This document shows, in pieces, positions 7,724 through 16,004 of a DNA stretch of 27,648 nucleotides. The stretch comes from JBHELG01 sp046263195. GTDB taxonomy: Bacteria > Actinomycetota > Nitriliruptoria > Nitriliruptorales > JAHWKO01. The notes beneath the pieces were generated by a model. The model had not been told where the DNA came from. It was given only the letters and a program-made list of their open reading frames with translations, and did not search any database. Location of the stretch: positions 1 through 27,648 of the forward strand of contig JBHELG010000075.1 of assembly GCA_046263195.1 (NCBI GenBank), given 5' to 3'. The position numbers were made by a program, and so were the translations under genes. Within the stretch, counting starts at the first letter, position 1. Each line of letters begins with the position of its first letter.

Positions 7724-8110
7724 GTGACCACGGATCCCCGAGAGGGTGCCGCGACACCGTCGTGGGATGAGGCCCTCGAGCGCTTGGAGGACTTCGTCAG
7801 CTCCTATCCGACTGATCGTGCCCTGCCAGATCTCGCGGGGATCGCAGCGCAGGCTGGTGTGCCACGCCGGTTCCTATCGGAGGATGAGCGGGCCCGCAAG
7901 GTGCTCCTCGAGGCGATGGTCGCGCGTCCGCTGTCGAGCCTGGAGCAGGTCGGCCGCATACGAACCGAGGTGGAGTTCCTCATACTCGAGGTCCAGATGC
8001 TGGCCGAGCGGCTCGCTTCCACCGGACTGACGCGCGAGCAGACGAGTCAGGTGGCGTCGCGGCTCGACGACGTGCGCAGCCGGCTCACCCAGATACGCAC
8101 CCAGCTCTGA
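7724..8110 (+). CDS. Small helical protein of unknown function
   Basis: No family is recognised with confidence. The 128-residue protein is predicted almost wholly helical. Residues about 32-50 (ALPDLAGIAAQAGVPRRFL) look like the second and third helices of a helix-turn-helix, and about 75-128 form a heptad-like stretch rich in Leu, Ile, Arg and Glu (VEFLILEVQMLAERLAS, then SRLDDVRSRLTQIRTQL), suggesting a coiled coil. The GTG at 7724 follows GGGAGG with seven-base spacing, so it is preferred to the in-frame GTG at 7700. A possible -10, TAGGAT, lies at 7674-7679. It is divergent from the small membrane gene and sits 63 bases before dgt, which seems to have its own promoter. Could be a small DNA-binding or scaffold protein; this is speculation. 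Confidence 0.6.
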   Translation: MTTDPREGAATPSWDEALERLEDFVSSYPTDRALPDLAGIAAQAGVPRRFLSEDERARKVLLEAMVARPLSSLEQVGRIRTEVEFLILEVQMLAERLASTGLTREQTSQVASRLDDVRSRLTQIRTQL

Positions 8111-8160
8111 CCGGTATCGACGAGGATCACCCGCGAGCCAATCAGGTCACACGCTGCGGC

Positions 8161-8166
8161 TAGCGT
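8161..8166 (+). promoter_or_regulatory. Putative -10 element of dgt (leaderless)
   Basis: TAGCGT is followed by exactly seven bases and then ATG 8174, so the start codon would be the first transcribed base. There is no Shine-Dalgarno sequence in the interval. No -35 hexamer of note is visible at 17-18 bases upstream. Confidence 0.45.
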
Positions 8167-8173
8167 TGAATCC

Positions 8174-9250
8174 ATGGAGACGATGCCCGCCTTCGATGTC
8201 GTCACGGCGCACCGTCCTGCGCTCGTCGGCCCGCCACCCCTCCCCAAGCGGGACCGGCGGACCCGCGAGGAGGAAGAAAACCGGCAGCTGTCTCCAGGCG
8301 CCACCCGCGCACGAGGCGCCGGCCGGCGCGCCCGGCCTCAGGAGCCCGACCCCGTCCGAACATGCTTCGAACGAGATCTCGACCGCATCCAGCACTCGAC
8401 GCCCTTCCGGCGTCTGGCCGGCAAATGCCAGGTCTTCATCGCCCCCGAGGACGATCATCTGCGCACCCGACTGACCCACGCGATCGAGGTCGCCCAGGTC
8501 GCTGTGGGAATCGCCCGGGCTACCGGTCTGAACGTCGCGCTCACAGCATCAGCCGCAATGGGGCACGACTGCGGCCACGGCCCAGCGGGGCATGCATCGG
8601 AGGAGGCCCTGTCGCCCTTTCTTCCCGACGGTTACCACCATGCCGTGTACGGCGCCGATGTCACGCTGGCGCCGCTGAATCTGTGCGCCGAGACGCTGGA
8701 TGCGATCCGCAATCACTCGTGGAACCGACCAGCGCCTTCCACACCGGAGGGGGAGGTCGTCGCCTGGGCGGATCGCATCGCCTATGTGTGCCACGACTTC
8801 GAGGACGCAACACGGGCAGGAATAGTGCGTGACCGGGACCTGCCTGCCGACGTGCGCGATCTCGTTGGTTCCCGCCGCTCACGTCAGCTTCACACGTTCA
8901 TCACCGCCATGGTCGAGACCATCCGCGACACCGGCCGGGTAGGGATGCGGCGCCCGGAGGCGGACGCGCTCGCCGCCTTTCGAGCCTTCAACTTCCAGCG
9001 CATCTATCTGCGTCCCGAATCGGTCTCACAGGCCCAGAAAGTGATCCGCCTCCTGAGGACCTTGACCGAATGGTTCGCCTGGAATACCGACGTCATCGCC
9101 GATCGCCTGCCCCAGGGCACCGCAGCAGGTTCGTCACAGGCGGTAGAGGCGGCCGTACATTACGTGAGCGGCATGACCGATCGTTTCGCCCTGAAGTGCG
9201 CGATCGAACGGCTCGGCTGGGATCCGGCCGAACTTCCCAAGGCGGTGTGA
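8174..9250 (+). CDS. dgt: dNTP triphosphohydrolase, HD domain (dGTPase-like)
   Basis: This HD-superfamily enzyme releases tripolyphosphate from dNTPs and so limits the dNTP pool. After about 55 poorly conserved, charged residues, the family begins with FERDLDRIQHSTPFRRLAGK (about 65-84), the counterpart of the RSxxFRRL motif. Metal ligands are H102 (RLTHAIEVAQVA), H131 and D132 (GHDCGHGPAGH) and D200 (VVAWADRIAYVCHDFEDA). The 358-residue length suits the shorter actinobacterial version that lacks the inserts of E. coli Dgt. ATG 8174 is supported by the -10 element seven bases upstream. It precedes dnaG, as in many actinobacteria; a hairpin just after its stop suggests at least partial termination before dnaG. 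Confidence 0.92.
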   Translation: METMPAFDVVTAHRPALVGPPPLPKRDRRTREEEENRQLSPGATRARGAGRRARPQEPDPVRTCFERDLDRIQHSTPFRRLAGKCQVFIAPEDDHLRTRLTHAIEVAQVAVGIARATGLNVALTASAAMGHDCGHGPAGHASEEALSPFLPDGYHHAVYGADVTLAPLNLCAETLDAIRNHSWNRPAPSTPEGEVVAWADRIAYVCHDFEDATRAGIVRDRDLPADVRDLVGSRRSRQLHTFITAMVETIRDTGRVGMRRPEADALAAFRAFNFQRIYLRPESVSQAQKVIRLLRTLTEWFAWNTDVIADRLPQGTAAGSSQAVEAAVHYVSGMTDRFALKCAIERLGWDPAELPKAV

Positions 9251-9260
9251 GTGCCGTGTC

Positions 9261-9283
9261 CGCCCCGCCGTTACCACGGGGCG
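9261..9283 (+). terminator. Possible rho-independent-like hairpin after dgt
   Basis: CGCCCCG pairs perfectly with CGGGGCG around a nine-base loop, starting ten bases after the dgt stop. No T-run follows, so it would be a U-less hairpin of the kind often reported in high-GC actinobacteria. It could equally be an attenuator for dnaG. Confidence 0.4.
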
Positions 9284-9288
9284 AGCGC

Positions 9289-9294
9289 TAGCAT
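9289..9294 (+). promoter_or_regulatory. Putative -10 element of the dnaG transcript
   Basis: TAGCAT lies just after the dgt hairpin. A start at about 9302 would give dnaG a leader of about 140 bases, in which I see no intact small ORF or recognisable RNA element. Evidence is a short motif only. Confidence 0.25.
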
Positions 9295-9441
9295 CACCGC
9301 CATCATTCGCCGGGGTCGCTCCACAGCAGCGCAGGGAAGACACGCGAACGCTCGCGACAGGCGGCGGACTTCCCTGATTTTGTGGGAGAGGTCGTAGTAG
9401 CGGTCTTGGGCCTGGTCAAGAAGCGGGAGCAGGGGCACGAC

Positions 9442-11259
9442 GTGGCGGGGCGAATCCTTCAGGAGGACATCGAGCACCTGAAGCGAAGCGCCGACCTCGC
9501 CGACGTTATCTCCGACCACACGCGCCTGCAGCGCGCAGGGTCCCGACTCAAAGGGCTCTGTCCCTTTCATCAGGAGCGCACCCCGTCGTTCACCGTGGAC
9601 CCCGACAAGGGGGTCTACCACTGCTTCGGCTGCGGCGAGGGAGGCGACGTCTTCACCTTTCTGCAGCGCGCCGAAGGTTTGACCTTCACCGAAGCCGTCG
9701 AACAGCTCGCTCGACGCCTGGGCCACGAACTGCGTTACGAGCAGCTCTCCGCCGGGCAGAGAAGGGCGCTCGGCGAGAGAACCCGGCTGGTGGGCGCCTG
9801 CCGAGCCGCCTGCGAGTTCTTCCGCCACCAGCTCCACGGTGAGGCGGGAGCCTCAGCCCGGCAATACGTCGTCCGGCGCGGCTTCGACCGCGAGGAGGCG
9901 GCCCGCTTCCTGCTCGGGTTCGCACCGTTGACCTCCGACGCCCTCACCCGCCATCTGCTCACGACCGGCTTCGGCGAACGGGAGATCGAGGGAGCCGGCC
10001 TTGCGAGCCGCGGTGCTGGTGGCCGCCTCCGCGACCGTTTTCGGGGGCGACTCATGTTCCCCATCCTCGACGCGAGCGGGGACGCCATCGCCTTCGGAGG
10101 ACGGGTCGTGCCTGACCTCGACTATGGCGAGCAGGACCCGCCCAAATACCTCAACAGCCCCGAGACGGCCTTGTACCGCAAGCGTGACACCCTCTACGGC
10201 ATGTCTTGGGCGCGACCGGAGATCGTGCGAAGCGGCGAGGTGCTCGTCGCTGAGGGTTACACCGACGTCATGGCTCTCCACCAGGGCGGGTTCACGAACG
10301 CGGTAGCCACCTGTGGCACCGCGGTCGGTGCAGAGCACCTGCGCCTGCTCGAGCGCTATGCCGAACGGGTCGTGCTCGCCTTCGACGCCGATGAAGCCGG
10401 CGGAAAGGCAGCGGAGCGGGCGTGGGAACTCTCCCAGATGCACGGCGTCGATCTGCGCGTTCTGGTGTTGCCGAAGGGGTCGGACCCTGCCGATGTCGTG
10501 CACGAAGGCGGGGCTGGTGCCATGCGGGAACTCGTCGCCACGTCGGAGCCGGTGGTGCGATTCATGCTGCGTCGAAGCATCACCGAGCACGACCACACTC
10601 CGGAGGGCAGGTCCGCAGCGGTGGAAGCCGCGGCGGCTCTGCTGGCGCAGATCGATGACATCGTGCTGCGCGATCAATACAGCCGCTGGGTGGCGAACGA
10701 CCTCGTCGGCGTCGCACTCGGCGTCGTCGCACTCGCGGTCGAACGTGCGGGAGGCGACCTCCCTGCAGTGACGGCGCGACGAACGGAGGAGCCGCCGGCC
10801 GTCGACAGACGAGAGGCGTCAGCGCGAGCACGACTCGAGCGGGAGATCCTGCGGGTGACCCTCCAGAGTCCGGACGTGCTCCCGGCCCAATGGGCCGAGG
10901 TCGATGAGGCTGACTTCACTCATCCGAGAGCACGCGAGGTCTTCCGCCTCATCAAGGCCGTGGGGGGTGCCGGCGCGGAGGTGACTGCTGTCCTCGAGGC
11001 CGCTCCCGACGACGAGCTTCGTGCTCTCGTGCGTGCCATCGCTCTCGAGGACTGCACGATCGAGCCCGACAAGGTCCATGCCGCGATGCTGGTCGGGCGG
11101 CTCCTGCTCAACCGGCTCGAGCGGGCCATCACCGCTCGCAAACGGCAACTCGAGCGTATGAACCCGGTAGCGGATCCCGACGCCTACCGACAGCGGTTCG
11201 AAGAGCTCATTGGCCTCGAGGCCCGTCGACGGGAGCTACGGGCGCTCGCGAACGGCTGA
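9442..11259 (+). CDS. dnaG: DNA primase
   Basis: DnaG makes the RNA primers for replication and is recruited by the DnaB helicase. Counting from GTG 9442 (605 residues), the CHC2 zinc-binding domain has C40, H43 (CPFHQERTPSF) and C61, C64 (YHCFGCGEGGD). The catalytic core follows with the DRFRGRLMFPI motif at about 198-208 and FGGR at about 218-221. The TOPRIM metal site is E271 (VLVAEGYTDVMALHQGG) and D315/D317 (VLAFDADEAGGKAAE). The C-terminal 180 residues correspond to the helicase-interaction domain. GTG 9442 is chosen over GTG 9382 because AGGGG lies six bases before it and the family's N-terminus (AGRILQEDIEHLK) starts there. A sigma-70 gene follows after 271 bases. Confidence 0.95.
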   Translation: MAGRILQEDIEHLKRSADLADVISDHTRLQRAGSRLKGLCPFHQERTPSFTVDPDKGVYHCFGCGEGGDVFTFLQRAEGLTFTEAVEQLARRLGHELRYEQLSAGQRRALGERTRLVGACRAACEFFRHQLHGEAGASARQYVVRRGFDREEAARFLLGFAPLTSDALTRHLLTTGFGEREIEGAGLASRGAGGRLRDRFRGRLMFPILDASGDAIAFGGRVVPDLDYGEQDPPKYLNSPETALYRKRDTLYGMSWARPEIVRSGEVLVAEGYTDVMALHQGGFTNAVATCGTAVGAEHLRLLERYAERVVLAFDADEAGGKAAERAWELSQMHGVDLRVLVLPKGSDPADVVHEGGAGAMRELVATSEPVVRFMLRRSITEHDHTPEGRSAAVEAAAALLAQIDDIVLRDQYSRWVANDLVGVALGVVALAVERAGGDLPAVTARRTEEPPAVDRREASARARLEREILRVTLQSPDVLPAQWAEVDEADFTHPRAREVFRLIKAVGGAGAEVTAVLEAAPDDELRALVRAIALEDCTIEPDKVHAAMLVGRLLLNRLERAITARKRQLERMNPVADPDAYRQRFEELIGLEARRRELRALANG

Positions 11260-11530
11260 CCCGCACAGCTCCCCTGGGGGCACTCCGGGCCTACCCGGGC
11301 AGCGGGGACATTCCGACCCACACCGTGGTTAGCCAAGTTCGCCGAGCGTCGCAACTTGCCCCACCGTCCCGACTTCCGTGTCCCCGGCACGGGTCGCACA
11401 GCTACCATCGGTTGCGGGCAGCGCGGTCCTGAAGGCCCCAACCGCCCGCCGACAAGACGGTGCCGCTAGGTCAGCTCGAACCAGGGCGTCATATTCAGGA
11501 CCGAACAGTACGACCCGGAGCACGCTTGTC
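11260..11530 (+). promoter_or_regulatory. Intergenic region dnaG to sigma gene with possible promoter
   Basis: This 271-base gap has no credible gene. It begins with a small hairpin (CCGGG, loop of four, CCCGG at 11285-11298) that might end dnaG transcripts. TACCAT at 11403-11408 fits a -10 element and would give a leader of roughly 115 bases for the sigma gene. An inverted repeat of five bases (AAGTT...AACTT) lies at about 11338-11357. No -35 consensus was found. Confidence 0.3.
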
Positions 11531-12709
11531 ATGAGTCAGGCCGAGGACAGGGTCGTCAGGGGGAGCGAGGAGGCCGAGGCGGAGCCCGGTGTCGTGTCAC
11601 TCCTCTCACGGGCCAGGACCTCGAACATGGCGAGACCTGGGGACCCCGTGCCTGCACGCGCGGCTCCAGCCGGTTCCGAGACTGGCCGGCCAGGTAGCCG
11701 TGACGCCACGATCACCCGCTTCGAGCAGCACGCGCGCAACCCAGGGAGCGGACTTTCCGTCGACGGCGAAGAGTCCGACTCCGAGACCTCCACCGCGACC
11801 TACGACCTGGTGCGTCTCTACCTCAACGAGATCGGTCAGGTCGGCCTGCTCCGCGGGGACGAAGAGGTCGACCTTGCCAAGCGATACGAGAGCGGGCGCA
11901 GAGCCGGACACATCCTCGACTCACTCGTCGATCTGACCCCCGAACGGCGGGCCCGCCTGCGCGAGATAGAACGAGACGGGGAGCGGAGTCGACGCCGGCT
12001 CGTCGAAGCGAACCTCCGTCTCGTCGTGTCCATCGCAAAGCGCTACGTGGGGCGAGGTCTGCTGTTCCCCGACCTCCTCCAAGAGGGCAATCTCGGCCTC
12101 ATGCGGGCAGTGGAGAAGTTCGATTACCGGCGGGGTTACAAGTTCTCCACGTACGCGACGTGGTGGATCCGCCAGATGATCAGCCGAGCCATCGCTGACC
12201 AGTCGAGACTCATCCGCATCCCGGTCCACCTCGTCGAGGTCCTCAACAAGATCGCTCGAACCGAACGCGAGCTCGTTCAGCTGCTTGGACGCGAACCGAC
12301 CCGGGAGGAAGTGGCGGCCGCCAGCGGTATCTCCGAGGAGCGGCTGGGGGAGTTCGAGCGACTCCATGTCGACCCAGCTTCGCTCGACGCCCCGATCGGT
12401 GACGACGACAGCGGGGCGCTCGGAGACCTCGTCGAGGACGTGAACGTCGTCGTCCCACTCGAGGCAGCCGCCTACCTACTCCTCCAGCGACACCTCGCAA
12501 CCATCCTCGCCGAGCTCACACCCCGCGAAAGGCTCGTCATCGAGCTGCGCTTCGGCCTGCGAGACGGTACGCCTCACACGCTCGAGGAGGTCGGCTCAGA
12601 AGTAGGCCTGACCCGTGAGCGGATCCGTCAAATCGAGTCGAAGGCTCTCGCGAGGCTCCGCCACCCCGCCTACGCGGAGGTGCTCGTCGACTATCTCTTG
12701 GAGGACTGA
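11531..12709 (+). CDS. RNA polymerase sigma-70 factor, primary type (RpoD/SigA/HrdB-like)
   Basis: The protein directs RNA polymerase to -10/-35 promoters. From ATG 11531 it has 392 residues: an acidic, low-complexity tail of about 88, then region 1.2 (YDLVRLYLNEIGQVGLL, 91-107), region 2 (NLRLVVSIAKRYVGRG, 161-176; DLLQEGNLGLMRAVEKFDY, 181-199; YATWWIRQMISRAIADQ, 208-224), region 3 (about 236-312) and region 4 with the -35-binding helix-turn-helix (TLEEVGSEVGLTRERIRQIE, 350-369). The complete set of regions marks group 1 or 2 sigma factors. GGAG lies ten bases before ATG 11531, and longer in-frame starts enter the intergenic part. Its place after dnaG recalls the E. coli rpsU-dnaG-rpoD order, which supports but does not prove a primary role. 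Its 3' end overlaps the opposing gene by 19 bases. Confidence 0.9.
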   Translation: MSQAEDRVVRGSEEAEAEPGVVSLLSRARTSNMARPGDPVPARAAPAGSETGRPGSRDATITRFEQHARNPGSGLSVDGEESDSETSTATYDLVRLYLNEIGQVGLLRGDEEVDLAKRYESGRRAGHILDSLVDLTPERRARLREIERDGERSRRRLVEANLRLVVSIAKRYVGRGLLFPDLLQEGNLGLMRAVEKFDYRRGYKFSTYATWWIRQMISRAIADQSRLIRIPVHLVEVLNKIARTERELVQLLGREPTREEVAAASGISEERLGEFERLHVDPASLDAPIGDDDSGALGDLVEDVNVVVPLEAAAYLLLQRHLATILAELTPRERLVIELRFGLRDGTPHTLEEVGSEVGLTRERIRQIESKALARLRHPAYAEVLVDYLLED

Positions 12710-14430
12710 GCCGCCGTCAACGCTGACGACGCCAGCCCACACAACGTGGTCGGACCAAACTGAGGCAGCCCGACGATCACCGTCTTCGCGGTGAGGTTGA
12801 GGTTGACGTAGACGGGTGTGCTCCCGAGCAGGGCGTCACGGGACACACCCGCGGTTGTGCCATCGTCATCGCGCAAGAACAGGGCGATGTTGCCCTCTCC
12901 CGCAGCGACCGACAGGGATGCCGGGGCGGGTACTCCGAGCAGCAGCTGGGCAGGCGGAGCAACGGGGTCCGCCCTCACGCAGCCGGACCCGACCGCGACG
13001 AGGTGCACTCCGGCGGCGACGAGCACCGTCGGTCCTGCTTCCCCAAGCGCCCCGGAAGCCCGCAACGGCAGCTGCGGCTCGGTGGTGACCGTCGTCTGCA
13101 GGTAGGTCATCGCGCTCAACTCGTCCGCTCGCGTCGCGTCGTCGTCTGGGGGAAGCTTGCCTTCCCGGCGCATCGTCAAAAGCTCGGTGTAGCCGAGGTT
13201 GGGACTGAAACGCGGCTCGGGTATGAGCGTCAGCAGCTCGGGGGCGGGAACGTCCAGTCTGCTGGCGGCGAGGATGATCCGGCGCAGTTGTTGCTCAGCA
13301 GCGGCTTCCACCTGCGCGCGGTAGGTCATCAGCCGCCAGCCATTGGCAGCCACCACGGCGAGTACCACCAGCACGCCAGCTCGGGCGAGACGAGGGTGCC
13401 GGGCAAGATCAGAGAGCGCGACACCTACCAGGGGAATGAGCAACGCCCCGGCGATGTAGAGGTAGCGCGACGATTCCGCCTGCTGGGCGCTCATCCCCGC
13501 GCGGCCGATGCCAGCCAGGACGAAGAATGCAACCGTACCCAGGGCGCATGCGGTGGGTGCGGCCGCTCGTCCTCGCAACTCCCCGCGATGTCGCAGGGCC
13601 CACCAGGCCAGCCCTATGAGGGTGATCGCTCCAGCTCCGGGCAATCCCAGCGACGTGTCGACCGTCTTCGTGACTCCCCGCCAGACGAAGACAGGAATGT
13701 TCCAGACGTCGACGCTGCCGCGATGGGCGCCCAGTCCAAGGTGGCCGATGATTGCGAGCCATATGACGTAGACGACAGCCGGGGGTCCGACGGTGAGGAG
13801 CGCGGCCCGCCAGCCCCGCCGCAATAGGGCGGTCATTCCTGCGACCGCCACCATCGCGACGGTGATTCCCGAGGAGAGCAGCCCGACGAGCGCACAACCG
13901 AAGCCCAAGGCGTCGCGCCGGTTGAAGCGGGCGCCATGGTCGATGAGCAAGATCTGAGCGAGGCCAGCGAGAACCGACGTGTTGAAGGTCAACCCGAAAG
14001 CGGTGAGAAGGTTCTCTGCCCCCGCCCCGAAGACGGCGAAGACGCCGCTCGTGGCCGTCGCGATCCAGACGTCGGCTCCGGCTCGGCGTTGCAATCGCCA
14101 CAGCAGGTGGGCGTTGCCGAGATGCACGAGAAAGCCGACCAGTAGGTACGGCAGGTAGGAGTGCAGGCCGACAACCGCGTACAGCAGGCGGTAGACGACG
14201 ATGGGCAGGGTCGACCAGTGCTCGTTGTGTGGGATGAACAGCGCACGCAGGTCATCGAGGGGTCGATCGGCTAGGAAGTCCCACTCGTCGCTGATGAACC
14301 ACTGGTCCTGGGAGATGGCGACCAGGGCGACGAGGCCGGCCGCCAGAGTGAGCAGGTGGACCCCGAGCGCCGTCCGCTCACCGGGTCCCTCTGACCTGTG
14401 CACCGCCTCGAGTGGGGGCCCGCTGTTCAC
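12691..14430 (-). CDS. Polytopic membrane protein, probable GT-C-type glycosyltransferase
   Basis: The 579-residue protein has about ten or more hydrophobic helices between residues 22 and 385 and a soluble, probably beta-rich C-terminal part of about 190 residues. After the first helix comes an acidic loop FISDEWDFLADRP (about 45-57) and then PHNEHWSTLPIVVYR (about 67-81). An acidic motif in the first extracytoplasmic loop is the hallmark of GT-C glycosyltransferases that use polyprenyl-phosphate sugars, so this is the likely class; the donor and acceptor are unknown. GTG 14430 overlaps the stop of the upstream DUF2723 gene as GTGA, so the two are coupled and probably work together. The stop codon lies within the 3' end of the sigma gene on the other strand. 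It could alternatively be a non-enzymatic membrane protein of the same fold. Confidence 0.7.
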   Translation of the reverse strand: MNSGPPLEAVHRSEGPGERTALGVHLLTLAAGLVALVAISQDQWFISDEWDFLADRPLDDLRALFIPHNEHWSTLPIVVYRLLYAVVGLHSYLPYLLVGFLVHLGNAHLLWRLQRRAGADVWIATATSGVFAVFGAGAENLLTAFGLTFNTSVLAGLAQILLIDHGARFNRRDALGFGCALVGLLSSGITVAMVAVAGMTALLRRGWRAALLTVGPPAVVYVIWLAIIGHLGLGAHRGSVDVWNIPVFVWRGVTKTVDTSLGLPGAGAITLIGLAWWALRHRGELRGRAAAPTACALGTVAFFVLAGIGRAGMSAQQAESSRYLYIAGALLIPLVGVALSDLARHPRLARAGVLVVLAVVAANGWRLMTYRAQVEAAAEQQLRRIILAASRLDVPAPELLTLIPEPRFSPNLGYTELLTMRREGKLPPDDDATRADELSAMTYLQTTVTTEPQLPLRASGALGEAGPTVLVAAGVHLVAVGSGCVRADPVAPPAQLLLGVPAPASLSVAAGEGNIALFLRDDDGTTAGVSRDALLGSTPVYVNLNLTAKTVIVGLPQFGPTTLCGLASSALTAAQSSKR

Positions 14431-15980
14431 CGGGTCTGCTTTCCTGGGACTTGGACGGTCTCAGGGCAGGAAATCGCGAACAACTCCCCGATTACCGGGC
14501 TCGTCACGAGGCCTTCGAGTGCCAGAGTCCGGGCGAAGGCATCCCCGTACGCGAAGGCCCGAAGGCCGGGAGGAAGCGACTTCCTCTCGGGCCACAGCAG
14601 GAGCGACGTTTCACCACGGCAGTACGCTGCGACCGGCGCCTTCACACTCTCGAATGGGTAGGCATAGATGTGTCGCTTGCCCTCGAGGCCTTCTCCGAGC
14701 GTGTAGTAGCCGAAGAACATGTAGTGGGCGAAGTCGGGCGAGAAGACCACGGACCGGTCGGGCATCGCGGCGAGCGCCTCCTCGGTGGCCTCTGCGATGC
14801 GCGTCGCCTTGCTCTGGTCGACCATGGGCAGGTTCAGGGCTGCGAAAGCGAGTGGGAGGGCGAGCGCGACAGCTGTCAAGGCGGCCACCCAACGAAGCGG
14901 TAGCCGACGGGCGATGCCTTCGAGACCCACTCCGGCCCAGACAGCCAGCACGAAATAGGTCGGGACGAAGGTGACGTAGACGTCGGGGATCGCGTACTCG
15001 AGGCCGAAGATGGTCACGAGAAGCGCCCAGGCGACGAGCATGACGTTCAACGGGGCTCGGCCGAGGCGTACCAGGCCGTAGACGGCTACCGGCAGGAGCA
15101 GGGACCACTCCCGCCACAGGAAGCGGACGAGCAGCGGCAGGCGGTCGGCCCACAACTCCCGCAGCGAGTAGTGCCACATGAACGGCCTGAAGGCTGCACC
15201 CGTGACGACGTCGACGAACGACCGCAGGCCGGTTATGCGCGTCTCGAGGAATGCCGTGCCCGGGTCGAGCGTGCGCCACACCAGGTAGCCGTACTGGGAG
15301 AAGCCGAGCGCCACGAAGCCGAATGCGGCGAGTATCATGCCGGGTCGCCGCAGGAGCCGCCGGTCGCTGACTGCGGCGTAGGCGAGTAGGCCTGGTGCGA
15401 GCAGGTACACGCTGAGGGCGTGACCGAGCGCGACCCCGAAGATCGCCATTGCAGCCAGCAGGTCGGCGTCCCGACGAAGCTGTCCCCAGCGGACGAGGAA
15501 GTGGAGTCCGAGGGCCATGAACAGGACCGTGAGCGTGTAGACCTCGGCGACGACCGCATGCGACCAGAAGGTGAAGGTGAGGCTGAAGGACAAGGAGATC
15601 GCAAGCGACAGCAGCCTTCTCACCCCGAGGCGAAGAAGGGTGCGGTCGAGCACGGCGACCGCGGCGACCGCGAAAACCGCCGACAAGAGATTGGCTCGGT
15701 AGGCGATGGAGCCGACCGGCACGAGGTGAGTGAAAAGGAAGTTGACGACCGTGTACGTCGGGTAGCCCGGGACGTGCGGTACTCCGAGTACGTAGCCGAC
15801 GAACTGGAACTTCGCCGTGTCCCCGCCGAATCCCATGGTCGGCAGCAGCGTGCGGAGGTAGGCGAAGGCTGCACCGGCGACGAGTGCAAGCGAGCCGAGC
15901 AGCGCCGCCCGACTTCCTGGCGGGACACCCGCCGGGGCACAATTGGCGTCGTCCCGCTCCGGACCCGCGTCTCCGAGCAT
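14427..15980 (-). CDS. DUF2723 (TMEM260-like) membrane protein, possible protein O-mannosyltransferase
   Basis: The N-terminal part matches the DUF2723 pattern: an aspartate loop (GFGGDTAKFQFVGYVLG, about 50-66), the motif PHVPGYPTYT (68-77), then SIAYRANLLSAVFA (91-104). About eleven hydrophobic helices follow, and a soluble C-terminal part after about 405. The vertebrate member TMEM260 is a protein O-mannosyltransferase, and the fold is GT-C, so sugar transfer on the outer face of the membrane is a fair expectation; no bacterial substrate is known to me. The canonical second acidic residue near the loop appears replaced (DTAKF). ATG 15980 has no clear ribosome binding site, but lies 24 bases after pepN on the same strand. 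The gene overlaps the next by four bases. Confidence 0.8.
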   Translation of the reverse strand: MLGDAGPERDDANCAPAGVPPGSRAALLGSLALVAGAAFAYLRTLLPTMGFGGDTAKFQFVGYVLGVPHVPGYPTYTVVNFLFTHLVPVGSIAYRANLLSAVFAVAAVAVLDRTLLRLGVRRLLSLAISLSFSLTFTFWSHAVVAEVYTLTVLFMALGLHFLVRWGQLRRDADLLAAMAIFGVALGHALSVYLLAPGLLAYAAVSDRRLLRRPGMILAAFGFVALGFSQYGYLVWRTLDPGTAFLETRITGLRSFVDVVTGAAFRPFMWHYSLRELWADRLPLLVRFLWREWSLLLPVAVYGLVRLGRAPLNVMLVAWALLVTIFGLEYAIPDVYVTFVPTYFVLAVWAGVGLEGIARRLPLRWVAALTAVALALPLAFAALNLPMVDQSKATRIAEATEEALAAMPDRSVVFSPDFAHYMFFGYYTLGEGLEGKRHIYAYPFESVKAPVAAYCRGETSLLLWPERKSLPPGLRAFAYGDAFARTLALEGLVTSPVIGELFAISCPETVQVPGKQTR

Positions 15981-16004
15981 GGCGCGGAGGGGAGGCGGAA
16001 CCCG

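Noticed and set aside
9271..9837. 188-codon minus-strand frame opposite dnaG
   Set aside because: It covers the dnaG zinc domain in reverse; no support on the minus strand.
13003..13827. + strand frame of 274 codons opposite the GT-C-like gene
   Set aside because: Antisense to a polytopic membrane protein; no start signal and charged low-complexity product.
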